Source: Candidatus Gallionella acididurans (lineage in GTDB: Bacteria; Pseudomonadota; Gammaproteobacteria; Burkholderiales; Gallionellaceae). Taken from it: a DNA stretch of 38,574 nt. Position numbers and translations under genes: made by a program. Shown here piece after piece: positions 1-7,334 of this stretch. How positions within the stretch are numbered: the first letter of the stretch is position 1; each line of letters begins with the position of its first letter. The notes beneath the pieces are model-generated. The model saw only the letters and a program-made list of their open reading frames with translations. It was not told where the DNA came from and did not search any database. The stretch lies in assembly GCA_001577345.1 (NCBI GenBank), contig LSLI01000017.1, positions 1 through 38,574 of the forward strand. Reading direction: 5' to 3'.

Positions 1-428
1 TAGATGGCACAATTTTTACGAATCGCGCCATTTTATTTGGCATGAATGATGATATTGATCGCCAAATATAAGCCAAACATCCTTTGTAGAGCAGGTGAGT
101 GTAATTAAAATTTTGATGTCCGGCGGGACAGGTTATACCGGTTCGGCGTGCTGGAACAGATCGTTGAGCATTCCTGGCATTGGGAGATGAAAACAAAACG
201 CACAGGTAAGTGGGCAGAATAGTGCGTATCCGCGATTCACGGTATCAACTTCTCCGCTGAACTGATGTACTGGCATCGGCAAATATTCCGGCGAGATGGC
301 GAAGTGGTTGGCCGCGCGAGGGTTGAAAGGTGATGCAGGTCTGAGGGGAGATGACGAGAGAATGCGTATTGCCGTGACGGATGAAACTGATTACGCGGAT
401 AGCATTGAAATCGTTTTGGAGGTGTGTC
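1..428. other. Unassigned left edge
   Basis: No complete gene is supported here. Two short plus-strand stretches look coding-like but are fragments: an open frame ending at the stop at 220-222 that begins after a stop near 106-108, and a second open frame from about 255 running into the antitoxin gene. I recognise neither. The region is probably gene debris in front of the antitoxin. Confidence 0.4.
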
Positions 429-674
429 ATGGCGGCAATCACGATCAGAAATATTGATGATGAGATCAAGAACCGTTTGCGCCTGCAGGCAGCGCAGCAC
501 GGTTGTTCTATGGAGCAGGAGGTGCGGGAGATCCTGATGCGCGCGGTTTTGCCGAAGCGGAACCAGACGGCATTTGCGCAGCGTATTCAAAAGCATTTTG
601 CCGCTCTTGAGTTGGATGCCTTGCCTGTCCCCAGGCGTCGGAAAGTTAGAACACCGCCTGCGGTGGGGCGTTAA
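429..674 (+). CDS. FitA-like ribbon-helix-helix antitoxin, apparently without a toxin
   Basis: An 81-residue protein. Residues 1-40 (ITIRNIDDEIKNRLRLQAA, then a Ser-Met-Glu-Gln-Glu-Val-Arg-Glu-Ile segment) match FitA/VapB antitoxins: a short beta strand and two helices that bind DNA as a dimer, with a basic, Pro-rich tail that would contact a PIN toxin. The ATG at 429 is chosen over the in-frame ATG at 381 because GGAGGTGTG just upstream is a good ribosome site and the protein then starts at the usual beta strand. In this family a PIN-domain VapC/FitB gene normally follows within a few bases. Here an IS200-type transposase remnant begins about 20 bases downstream and no PIN gene is present. 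Function as an antitoxin is inferred; it may now act only as a DNA-binding protein. Confidence 0.72.
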   Translation: MAAITIRNIDDEIKNRLRLQAAQHGCSMEQEVREILMRAVLPKRNQTAFAQRIQKHFAALELDALPVPRRRKVRTPPAVGR

Positions 675-693
675 GCATGCAGGGCGTGTTGCT

Positions 694-951
694 GGATATC
701 CGCCCAAGCTGGCGGTGTCTGTGCTGGTGAACAGCCTGAAAGGCCTGTCCAGCCGATTGCTGCGCAAGGAAAGGCCGGACTTGAAAAAGCGGTATTGGAA
801 AAATGTACTGTGGTCTCCCTCATACTTTGCCTCTTCGTGTGGTGGCGCACCAATCAGTATCATCAAGCAATATATCGAACAACAGAAAACTCCAATCCAG
901 GGAGCAACCCAAGGATGCCTGCGGCATCCACGCTATCCTTCCCCGCCCTGA
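694..951 (+). pseudogene. IS200/IS605 TnpA transposase, C-terminal remnant
   Basis: The reading frame from about 694 gives the C-terminal part of a Y1 (HUH) transposase of the IS200 type: YPPKLAVSVLVNSLKG, then RLLRKERPDLKKRYW, then LWSPSYFASSCGGAPISI and a final IKQYIEQQ. These are hallmark segments of the single-strand transposase TnpA. The N-terminal half, including the HUH metal motif, is missing, so the element cannot move itself. The catalytic Tyr is probably in the IKQYIEQQ helix (inferred from the family). The frame is fused by chance to upstream sequence and runs to a stop at 949-951, beyond the usual protein end near 894. Its start abuts the antitoxin gene, which suggests an insertion or deletion that removed the antitoxin's partner. 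Confidence 0.85.
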
Positions 952-980
952 ACGGCAAGGCTTGCCGCGCATCTGGTCAA
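913..980 (+). repeat. Right end of the IS200/IS605 element, two hairpins and TCAA terminus
   Basis: Two perfect hairpins lie just after the transposase remnant: GGATGCC (913-919) pairs with GGCATCC (923-929), and CGGCAAG (953-959) pairs with CTTGCCG (961-967). The sequence then ends in GGTCAA at 975-980. IS200/IS605 ends are recognised as imperfect or perfect subterminal hairpins and many end in TCAA, so 980 is the likely right border. No matching left end is visible. Confidence 0.65.
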
Positions 981-989
981 GCCGAAGCT

Positions 990-1034
990 GGCGAGGTTAT
1001 CCGCATCATTTCAGCTCGAAAGGCGTCCCCCTCA
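990..1034 (+). pseudogene. Possible BrnT-type toxin scrap
   Basis: Directly after the IS right end, the frame from 990 reads GEVIRIISARKASPS. This resembles the conserved C-terminal strand of BrnT RelE-fold toxins, in which an (I/V)RIISAR(K/R)A segment carries active-site Arg residues. Only about 15 residues remain and the frame soon loses similarity. It would fit an IS200 element landing in or beside a toxin-antitoxin locus. The match is short and could be chance. Confidence 0.25.
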
Positions 1035-1090
1035 ATCCTGCTGTGGCGGCAAGGGCCGCACGTAAAAGCGACTATTTGTAACTACATTGC

Positions 1091-1126
1091 AAAATAGTCG
1101 CGACTATTTTGTATTGATTGTATACT
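1091..1126 (+). promoter_or_regulatory. Promoter with 20-bp palindromic operator for the DUF4143 ATPase gene
   Basis: AAAATAGTCGCGACTATTTT (1091-1110) is a perfect palindrome. A half-site copy GCGACTATTTGTA lies upstream at about 1068-1080. TATACT at 1121-1126 is a good -10 box, and the palindrome covers the place of the -35 box. Transcription would start about 7 bases after the -10, at the A of ATG 1133, so the mRNA may be leaderless. The palindrome fits a dimeric regulator site. The regulator is unknown. Confidence 0.5.
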
Positions 1127-1132
1127 CCCCGC

Positions 1133-2266
1133 ATGAAACGTTACCTCGACGATCTGGTGTTGAACGATCTTGCCACCAAGGCGGTTGTGTTGACTGGTCC
1201 GCGCCAGGTGGGAAAAACCACCTTGAGCCGGCAGTTGATGCAGTCGTTCGGCCGTGCCCAGTATTTGAATTGGGATGTATCGGCGGATCGCGTGGTATTG
1301 CTACGGCAGTCGTGGAATCCGCGCGCCGACCTGTTGGTGATGGATGAGATTCACAAGATGCCGGATTGGAAGGCGTGGCTCAAGGGTGTGGCAGACGGAC
1401 GCCTGGCCGGACAGGCGTTGTTGGTGACGGGCAGCGCCCGCATGGAGACGTTCCGGCAAGCCGGGAATTCGTTGGCGGGGCGGTATTTTGCGTTTCGGTT
1501 GCATCCAATTTCGGTGCGCGAGTGGTGTGAGCAGCAGGGAGTTGATCCGGCAACAGCACTCGATCATTTGCTGGAGCGGGGTGGATTTCCAGAACCTTGC
1601 CTGGCTGCCGATTCGGTACAGGCAGACCGTTGGCGCGCGCAATATTTCACCGATCTGATACGCGAGGACGTGTTGGAGTTTTCGCGGTTGCATGAGATCA
1701 ATACGATGCGGCTGTTTGTCGAATTGCTGCGCGAGCGCGTGGGATCGCCGTTATCTTTGGCCTCGATTGCCCGTGACCTGGCGGTTGCTCCCGCGACCTT
1801 GAAGCGTTACCTGGATATATTGCAGGCGTTGTTCATCGTTTTCACGGTGCATCCATGGCATCGCAATGTTGGTCGCGCCATTCTGCAAACGCCGAAGGTG
1901 TATTTTTTTGATACTGGCTTGGTGCGTGGCGACCAGGGAGTGCGCCTGGAGAATGCGGTGGCGACCATGTTGCTGAAGCAGGCGCAATTCCTGCAGGATA
2001 GCGCGGGGCGGGAAGTCGGCCTGCATTACATCCGCACCAAGGACGGCGCGGAAGTGGATTTTGCATTCAGTGAGGCCGGGGTGCTGAAACAGTTGATCGA
2101 ATGCAAATTGGGTGACAATAAGCCGCACCGTGCGCTGGCTCGTTTTGCCGAACAGTTTCCCGACACGGAGGCGGTGCAGCTTGTTTATGATTTGCGGCAG
2201 GAAGAGTTTCGCAACGGGATCGCGATCACGGATGCAGCGAACTGGCTTGCGCAGTTGGCGGCGTGA
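1133..2266 (+). CDS. AAA-type ATPase with DUF4143 C-terminal domain
   Basis: A 377-residue protein. An N-terminal P-loop domain has Walker A GPRQVGKT (residues 22-29) and Walker B LLVMDEIHK (67-75), followed by a TGSAR sensor segment. A winged-helix-like middle (SLASIARDLAVAPATLKRYL) leads to a DUF4143 C-terminus whose AEVDF and IECK motifs (about residues 305-325) have the spacing of a PD-(D/E)XK-like nuclease fold. The family is widespread in mobile DNA and often sits near toxin-antitoxin genes, but its biochemical role is not established. The start is set at ATG 1133; a TTG at 1118 is in frame but overlaps the -10 box. There is no clear ribosome site, which fits leaderless translation. Complete and of usual length for the family. 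Confidence 0.85.
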   Translation: MKRYLDDLVLNDLATKAVVLTGPRQVGKTTLSRQLMQSFGRAQYLNWDVSADRVVLLRQSWNPRADLLVMDEIHKMPDWKAWLKGVADGRLAGQALLVTGSARMETFRQAGNSLAGRYFAFRLHPISVREWCEQQGVDPATALDHLLERGGFPEPCLAADSVQADRWRAQYFTDLIREDVLEFSRLHEINTMRLFVELLRERVGSPLSLASIARDLAVAPATLKRYLDILQALFIVFTVHPWHRNVGRAILQTPKVYFFDTGLVRGDQGVRLENAVATMLLKQAQFLQDSAGREVGLHYIRTKDGAEVDFAFSEAGVLKQLIECKLGDNKPHRALARFAEQFPDTEAVQLVYDLRQEEFRNGIAITDAANWLAQLAA

Positions 2267-2490
2267 GCAAGGGCATCGGAATCGCCGGCATTCCCGCTAA
2301 TGAAATTTTCATAATATTGAGGTTTCCATATTTGATGACAATGACACATCTTTCTGAATGCGGTAAGGGGAAATTAAAAAACTGGCACGCCATTCCCGTC
2401 CTTCGATGGACTCAGGATAAACTGTCCTTCGGACAAGCGGGAATCCAGAATGCCTCGTCATTGCGATAACCAGCGACTTGCCGGCTTGCT

Positions 2491-2881
2491 GGCTTATAAC
2501 CAACCACTTGGCAACCGTTTTGTGGTTGATTATTGATCTTTCCGTTATTCATTACACCGTTCGCCCTGAGGTATCGAAGGGTGTAGACCGCCTGATGATT
2601 GGGCTTCGATACCTCAGCCCGAACGGTAGGTTTGTCGCTAATTATGGAATGCTCAATAGTGGGATGGCTAGTTGTTTCACCAGTCAATTGGCTATAACCA
2701 ACCACTTGGCAACCTTATTCTGGTTGCTTATTGATCTTTCCGTTATTCATTACACCGTTCGCCCTGATGTATCGAAGGGTGTAGACCTTCTAGTGATTGG
2801 GCTTCGATACCTCAGCCCGAACGGCAGGTTTGTCGCTAATTATGGAATGCTCAATAGTGGGATGGCTAGCGTTCCACCAGT
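2491..2881. repeat. Tandem pair of 190-bp direct repeats with REP-like palindromes
   Basis: Copy 1 (2491-2684) and copy 2 (2690-2881) are nearly identical. Each contains an imperfect inverted repeat of 26-base arms around an 18-base loop: CCGTTCGCCCTGAGGTATCG at 2557-2582 against 2601-2626, and 2755-2780 against 2799-2824. The palindrome belongs to the TTCGGGCTGAG-TATCGAAGCCC type seen as dispersed extragenic palindromes in proteobacteria. Such elements are mobilised by IS200-related transposases (RAYTs) in some species. The open frame spanning the repeats is a by-product of the repeat. Confidence 0.75.
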
Positions 2882-2947
2882 AGTTTCATCAGAAGGCGCA
2901 GCCGACGCGGCAATCCAGATGGTTTAAAAAAATGCATCTTTGTCTTG

Positions 2948-3001
2948 CTGGATTGCTTCACTTCGTTCGCAATGACGGCAAGGGTGTCGTGAATTATGGA
3001 A
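2948..3001. repeat. 54-bp direct repeat, copy 1
   Basis: Starts CTGGATTGCTTCACTTCG and ends AATTATGGAA. It is identical to the copy at 3215-3268. The element carries the GGATTGCTTC...CGCAATGACGG type of dispersed intergenic repeat. Confidence 0.75.
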
Positions 3002-3214
3002 GTATCAATAGAAGACAGCACGGCATGATTCGTAACAGGGCAGGGGAAATGAAAAAACTGGCACGTCATTCCCGCGAATTCGGGGAATCTGGAGTGCCTC
3101 GTCATTGCAACAAGGCTTCAGCTGTGAGTGATGGCACAAACACCTGTCATTGCGAGGAGGCGCAGCCGACGCGGCAATCCAGTAATGCCAAACCGCTGGA
3201 TTGATAGCAAACCA

Positions 3215-3268
3215 CTGGATTGCTTCACTTCGTTCGCAATGACGGCAAGGGTGTCGTGAATTATGGAA
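3215..3268. repeat. 54-bp direct repeat, copy 2
   Basis: Base-for-base copy of 2948-3001. Both are followed by a TCAAT motif a few bases on. The pair could recombine and delete 267 bp. Confidence 0.75.
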
Positions 3269-3418
3269 ATCTCAATGATGTTGGCGCAGTGCGGGATTTC
3301 AAGATGCCGTCAATGCGAACGAAGTGAAGCATCGCATTGGCGGCCCGCTCTTGCGGGTAGAATTTGTTTTGGCACAGCAATACTTGTTGCACTTCGTACT
3401 TTAACCAAGGGGTAATCG

Positions 3419-4981
3419 ATGCGTTCATATTTACAACTGGCTCCTCCGATTAACAAACAATGCCTGATGATTTTTCTGGCGTTATTGCTGGGGTCGACCG
3501 CTGTGTTGGCCCATGCAGAACCTTCCGTGCCCTATATGCCTACCTGGCAAGCGCGCCACTATTTGGAGCGCCTGGTCGATGAAGCGGGACTGAAGATCAC
3601 CACCACGCATTGGCCCTTGCCGGCGTCGGCGGTGCAAAATGCGCTGGATGATCTGCCCAGCGATCTGTCGCCTTCATTGGCGGAATCAAAAGCGTTCGTC
3701 AGCGCAGAGCTGCGCAAACTGTACCAACACGGCAATGTCGATGCGCAGTTGCGCAACCGAGCCGAGGCGCCGGTCGGGTTTGGCGAAAACTACACGCCGG
3801 GCAGTTCGGTCAAGCTATCCAGTGCCGCCACTCAATTCGGGCCAGACGGTTTACCGATAGCCGCACGGGTAGGCCTCCGTGTCGAACAGAATCCCGATTC
3901 GCTGCAGACCAACTTTTCAGGAGGTCTGGGCAGTAACAGCCGGACCCAGGCCAGGCTGGATGACACGGCGCTGGTTGCCGAGATCTCCGGGTTCAATGTC
4001 CAGGCATTCGCGCATCAGAACTGGTGGGGGCCGGGTTGGCAATCGAGCTTGATCAACAGCAATAATATTCCCCCCTGGATGGGCGTTGGCATACAAAGAA
4101 GCGAAGTCAAACCTTCCGAGTCCAAGTGGCTGTCATGGATGGGGGCGTGGTCTTTTGAAGGGTTTATGGCCCAGGCGCAGGACCCTACCATGGTGGCCAA
4201 TCAGCCCAATACTTATTTCATGGGTTCCAGATTGACCTTGAAACCCTGGTCTTGGGCCGAGATCGGGTTTACCCGAGACGAGCAGATGACGGGTACGGCG
4301 CATCAAATGCTCAGCACAACTTTTGCCGTGGGTAACACGCAGGGCGCCCAACAGGACGTGAATGGCACGAGCAACGGTGTGGCGGGCTACGATGTCAAGC
4401 TCAGTTGCCCCAAGGGCATGCATTGCGCTACCTACTTTCAATGGATGGGTGAGGATGCCTCCGGCCAGAGCCACCTGCCCAATCAATTCATGACGCTGGG
4501 AGGAGCGGAATGGTGGAGTGATTCGGGTCGCCACAGGTTATTTACCGAGTTCATGCAAACCTATACACACAGTCTCCCGTGGAATGACTATCACTATGTG
4601 GGCATTGGTTATCGCAACGGGTCTTATCCGCAAGGATTTACCAATGGTGGTCGCTGGATCGGTTCCAGTTTTGGCGGCGATGCCCGTGTCCTCACCGTGG
4701 GCTGGCTAGATGCAGAAGCCTCGCGGACGCTGAAACTTTATAGCGGTGAAACCAGCACTGCGCTCGGGTCCTACAACCCTGACACCAATGCCACGGGAAA
4801 TCTGATCGGCCCCCATGGCAGGTTGCTGGGCTTTGGTGTCCAGCAGAGTTTTCAGTGGAATGCCTGGGCGATCACCCCCGAGTTTTCTTATATCCATTTG
4901 GCCGACGGGCAATCGGTCGGGATCAACAGAACCACCGACATTCGCGCCGGTGTGACACTGAGCAGGGCATTGGGGGACTGA
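3419..4981 (+). CDS. Wzi-like capsule assembly outer-membrane beta-barrel protein
   Basis: A 520-residue exported protein. Residues 16-33 form a signal-peptide core (LMIFLALLLGSTAVLAHA) with likely cleavage after Ala33. The mature start (VPYMPTWQARHYLERLVDEAG) and the many aromatic, alternating strands (QNWWGPGW, TYFMGSRLTLKPW, WWSDSGRHRLFTEFMQTYTH) match the capsule-assembly Wzi family: an N-terminal helical bundle, then an 18-strand barrel. Wzi in Escherichia coli is a surface lectin that anchors group 1 capsule. The start has a strong AAGGGG ribosome site 6 bases upstream. No wza, wzb or wzc neighbours are present, so it stands alone between repeats and a toxin-antitoxin pair. A role in surface polysaccharide attachment is inferred from the family only. 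Confidence 0.8.
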   Translation: MRSYLQLAPPINKQCLMIFLALLLGSTAVLAHAEPSVPYMPTWQARHYLERLVDEAGLKITTTHWPLPASAVQNALDDLPSDLSPSLAESKAFVSAELRKLYQHGNVDAQLRNRAEAPVGFGENYTPGSSVKLSSAATQFGPDGLPIAARVGLRVEQNPDSLQTNFSGGLGSNSRTQARLDDTALVAEISGFNVQAFAHQNWWGPGWQSSLINSNNIPPWMGVGIQRSEVKPSESKWLSWMGAWSFEGFMAQAQDPTMVANQPNTYFMGSRLTLKPWSWAEIGFTRDEQMTGTAHQMLSTTFAVGNTQGAQQDVNGTSNGVAGYDVKLSCPKGMHCATYFQWMGEDASGQSHLPNQFMTLGGAEWWSDSGRHRLFTEFMQTYTHSLPWNDYHYVGIGYRNGSYPQGFTNGGRWIGSSFGGDARVLTVGWLDAEASRTLKLYSGETSTALGSYNPDTNATGNLIGPHGRLLGFGVQQSFQWNAWAITPEFSYIHLADGQSVGINRTTDIRAGVTLSRALGD

Positions 4982-5015
4982 GTGAAAATGCCAGTGACGA
5001 ATTGCAGGTGGGTAC

Positions 5016-5090
5016 AGTTGTCCGGAAATTCCGGACAACTGCCGCAGATGGTAAGCAATAGGGGCAACTGTCCGGTAAATCCGGACAGTT
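5016..5090. promoter_or_regulatory. Two matched inverted repeats upstream of the PIN/RHH operon
   Basis: AGTTGTCCGGA-AAT-TCCGGACAACT (5016-5040) and AACTGTCCGG-TAAAT-CCGGACAGTT (5066-5090) are perfect stems of 11 and 10 bp. Both span exactly 25 bases and start 50 bases apart, close to five helical turns. They share the core TGTCCGG/CCGGACA. RHH antitoxins autorepress by binding repeated palindromes, so these are good operator candidates. They could instead be transcript hairpins that end wzi transcription, though no T tract follows. Confidence 0.5.
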
Positions 5091-5153
5091 CAGTGGCAAT
5101 CAACAACGGGATGGTTGTTATGTTTACTGTTTAAGCATAATATTGCTGGCAAT

Positions 5154-5585
5154 ATGACAATAATTCTTGACACCAATGTTTTAGTGGCGGCTGTGCGCAG
5201 CCCCGCCGGGGCTGCGGCGGAAATCATGCGCCGTATCTTGCAGGGCAAGATTAAAACGGTCGCAAGCGTGCCGTTGTTTATGGAGTATGAGGCGGTGTTG
5301 CTTCGCCCCGTTCATTTAAAGGCGGCGCGGGTATCGGCAGCAGACGTGAATAATTTGCTGGATGTGTTGGCTGGGGTGGTTGTGCCGGTTGAGGTGTTTT
5401 ATCTGTGGCGTCCGCAGCTCAAGGATGCCAACGATGACATGGTGCTGGAGGCGGCGGTGAGCGGACAGGCTGATGCCATTGTGACGTTTAATATCAGGGA
5501 CTTTTTGCCCTCGGCGGAAAATTTCCATCTAAAGGTGATGTCGCCGAGTGATTTTTTAAAGGAGCTACGAGATGGGAACCACTAG
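5154..5585 (+). CDS. PIN-domain toxin (COG1569 type)
   Basis: A 143-residue predicted Mg-dependent ribonuclease toxin. The first strand IILDTNVLVAA gives the first acidic residue (Asp6). The later acidic residues are in KDANDDMVLEAA (about 93-104) and TFNIRDF (about 115-121), completing the usual PIN quartet. Members of this subgroup are labelled putative toxin components and probably cut RNA. The ATG at 5154 is chosen over one at 5115 because the protein then begins at the PIN strand. The downstream RHH gene overlaps its last 14 bases, so the toxin gene comes first, the reverse of the commonest order. Two inverted repeats lie upstream. The pair looks intact. Confidence 0.82.
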   Translation: MTIILDTNVLVAAVRSPAGAAAEIMRRILQGKIKTVASVPLFMEYEAVLLRPVHLKAARVSAADVNNLLDVLAGVVVPVEVFYLWRPQLKDANDDMVLEAAVSGQADAIVTFNIRDFLPSAENFHLKVMSPSDFLKELRDGNH

Positions 5586-5820
5586 CAATTACGCTTTGCG
5601 TTTGCCTGCTTCACTCAAGCATTCCGTTGAGCAGGTCGCGCGGGATGATGGCACTTCGCTCAACCAGTTTATTGTGACCGCGATTGCAGAGAAACTGGCA
5701 GCGATCAAGACGGCGGATTATTTTCAGGAGCGGGCAAAGCGCGGCAATCTGGATGCGGCGCTGGCCTTGCTGAACCGTAAGGGTGGCGTGCCGCCGCAAG
5801 CGGGCGACGAGATTTTATAG
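5572..5820 (+). CDS. RHH (HicB/CopG-like) antitoxin of the PIN toxin
   Basis: An 82-residue protein with the ribbon-helix-helix signature YALRLPASLKHSVEQVA then GTSLNQFIVTAIAEKLA (residues 7-44). This is the fold of CopG/Arc and the C-terminal DNA-binding part of HicB. The remaining tail (about 45-82) would bind and block the PIN active site. The start has a GGAGCTACGAG ribosome site inside the toxin gene, and the 14-base overlap implies translational coupling. It probably represses its own operon through the repeats at 5016-5090 (inferred). It ends 3 bases before the HsdR fragment. Confidence 0.82.
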   Translation: MGTTSNYALRLPASLKHSVEQVARDDGTSLNQFIVTAIAEKLAAIKTADYFQERAKRGNLDAALALLNRKGGVPPQAGDEIL

Positions 5821-5823
5821 ACG

Positions 5824-6207
5824 ATGCCTAACAAGCTCAGCGAAAGCGCCATCGAAGACTTCGCCATTAAGCTATTCGTGCGCTTGGGCTACAGCTACGT
5901 TCACGCGCCGGACATCGCGCCCGATGGTGAGCAGCCGGAACGCAGCCACTATGGCGAGGTGTTGCTGACGGGGCGGCTGGCGCAGGCGCTGAAGCGCATC
6001 AACCCCAAGCTGTCGTCTGCGATGTTGCAAGACGCACTCAAGGAGGTGCAGCGCATCAGCTCGCCAGACTTGTTGTCGAATAATGAAACCTTTCACCGTC
6101 TGCTCACCGAAGGCGTGAAAGCGATACGGAGAGTTTTGCAAACGGCATGCCTGGCTGAGCTATCAAAAGAATTTCTCCAGTGCGCAAGGCTGGCTGAACC
6201 TCGTTGA
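5824..6207 (+). pseudogene. Type I restriction enzyme HsdR, N-terminal fragment
   Basis: The first 98 residues match the start of type I restriction subunit HsdR: SESAIEDFAIKLFVRLGYSY, then GQALK-like RLAQALKRINPKL, and the conserved NNETFHRLLTEGVK near 6085-6120. HsdR is normally about 1,000 residues, with an N-terminal PD-(D/E)XK nuclease and a helicase motor. Similarity stops at about 6120, before the nuclease motifs, and the frame ends in unrelated residues at 6207. There is no HsdM or HsdS nearby. The gene is dead. The deletion point coincides with an unrelated coding-like frame beginning at 6119. Confidence 0.78.
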
Positions 6208-6306
6208 CGCCTGCCTCAATGATCTTGAAGGGGTGCTTCTGCCTATCGGCCTGGAAAATTTGATTTTCTTTGGCTGGGTCGTTCGCAATGGCAATGACAA
6301 AGAGAT
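6119..6306 (+). other. Coding-like fragment of unknown origin between HsdR and nucleotidyltransferase remnants
   Basis: From 6119, after an in-frame stop at 6116-6118, a plus-strand frame runs without a stop into the nucleotidyltransferase fragment. It reads KRHAWLSYQKNFSSAQGWLN and then NLVDACLNDLEGVLLPIG. The composition looks like real protein but I do not recognise the family, and no start codon is apparent. It is probably the C-terminal scrap of a gene fused by deletion to its surroundings. Confidence 0.35.
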
Positions 6307-6520
6307 GAAGGCCGTGGCGGGTCGTTACGACATGTTTGGAGCGATTCTTTTTGGCAGCCGGGCGCGTAAATCCCACCGGCCTGATAGTGACGCCGATGTG
6401 GCTGTGTTATTGCATGGACTTGGAAATTTCGTAGACACAAAACTAGACATGGACGATCTTGCTTTTGATGTGCTGCTGGAGACGGGTATTCGTATCCAAC
6501 CCCTGCCAATATGGGGGTGA
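6307..6520 (+). pseudogene. MNT-type nucleotidyltransferase, truncated by an IS
   Basis: The frame holds the minimal nucleotidyltransferase core: FGAILFGSRARKSHRPDSDADVAVLL contains the GS-x(n)-DxD pattern of MNT-like enzymes, followed by the third acidic strand FDVLLETG. These proteins transfer nucleotides to partners, for example HEPN toxins in MntA/HepT pairs. Normal length is about 100-140 residues. Here the C-terminus stops at IQPLPIW, exactly where the antisense transposase begins (about 6515), and the true N-terminus is uncertain. No HEPN partner gene is present. Non-functional by truncation. Confidence 0.7.
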
Positions 6521-7334
6521 TGCCCGCTGCGGCCAGTTCAAATGGCAAACGTCCTTGGTGAGTACCGAAGGCGCGTTCTGATCGACCCCGCGCTTCCGGC
6601 GAATAAGCCGCGATCATCTCGATGCCCAGATACCGCAGGGCGCGACCAAACTGGGTGGGATTGCCCTTATCCACCTTGCCGCCCGCCTCGGGCGTGTGCC
6701 AGTAGTGGCTGCCCCGGTCGCTGTAGAAGGAGCTGAACAGGCCCTGTGCTTCGATCACGTCATGCACGCCCCGGAAGCTGCTGGCCGTGCCTTCTTCTGC
6801 GACGAAGAACATCGAGTAGTGCTCTTTGGTGGCATCATCCATCGTGACGATCAGGTCCCACTTCTGCCCGGCTACCCATTCGTGGGTGCTGCCATCCTGA
6901 TGGATCATCATGCCCGGCAGGGCAGAGCGCTCAAGGCGCTTTCTATGCGTGCCCCGTTTCTTGGCCTTGGGCACCAGCTCTGCTTCTTGCAGGTGCCGCT
7001 TGACCCAGGTGTAACTGCGCGTGCCACCCGTGCGGATATTCCAGCTATGGAAGTGTTTGACGTTCCAGCCCATATACCGGCGCCGATACTCATCGGTCAA
7101 CGCCATCACTTCATCTACCGGTGCCTGGCGGTTAGAGGCTTGTTCCTGCCGCCGGTCGATCAGCCCCTCTATCCCGTCTGTTTCATAGCGCCCCGGGTAG
7201 CGGCGAAAACTGCGCTCGCAAACTCCCAGTATTCGCGCCGCCTCGGCCTGCGTCAGCCGCCCTGCATTCCATCCTTCATAAGCTTCCTCGAATCTCATCT
7301 TCCGTATCTCCTGTAGCACTTTTGTCGGCTTCAT
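6515..7334 (-). pseudogene. DDE/rve-type IS transposase (ISNCY-like), C-terminally truncated
   Basis: Read on the minus strand from ATG 7334, which has a strong GAGGAGG ribosome site. The N-terminus is a helix-turn-helix (GRLTQAEAARILGVCERSFR), then a segment RYETDGIEGLIDRR, and a retroviral-integrase-like core: HQDGSTHEW with the first Asp, SSFYSDRGSHYW with the second, and SPEARGRSERAFGTHQGRL with the last acidic residue. This layout fits the large DDE transposases usually filed under ISNCY. Full proteins run past 400 residues; this one loses its C-terminus at about residue 273, where it meets the nucleotidyltransferase fragment. All three catalytic acidic residues seem to be present, but the deletion makes activity unlikely. 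Confidence 0.8.

Larger units (their letters stand above)
2267..3418. other. Gene-free repeat cluster between the ATPase and wzi-like genes
   Basis: No credible gene in about 1.15 kb. The stretch is built of repeats: two 190-bp direct repeats each holding a long palindrome, two identical 54-bp repeats, two copies of GGCGCAGCCGACGCGGCAAT (within 2895-2918 and 3159-3182), and two copies of an ACTGGCACG(C/T)CATTCCCG block (about 2380 and 3057). The motif AATTATGGAA followed by TCAAT recurs four times. This is the pattern of dispersed intergenic repeats, not of decayed genes. Confidence 0.7.

Noticed and set aside
2478-2927. 149-codon open frame with an internal protein repeat
   Set aside because: The frame is a by-product of the two 190-bp DNA repeats with palindromes; it has no ribosome site and no family resemblance.
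2491-3268. CRISPR array
   Set aside because: Repeats are long, few and irregularly spaced, contain palindromes, and have no cas genes nearby.
3370-3395. Sigma-54-like TTGGCAC...TTGC before the wzi-like gene
   Set aside because: GG and GC are 16 bases apart; sigma-54 promoters need about 10.
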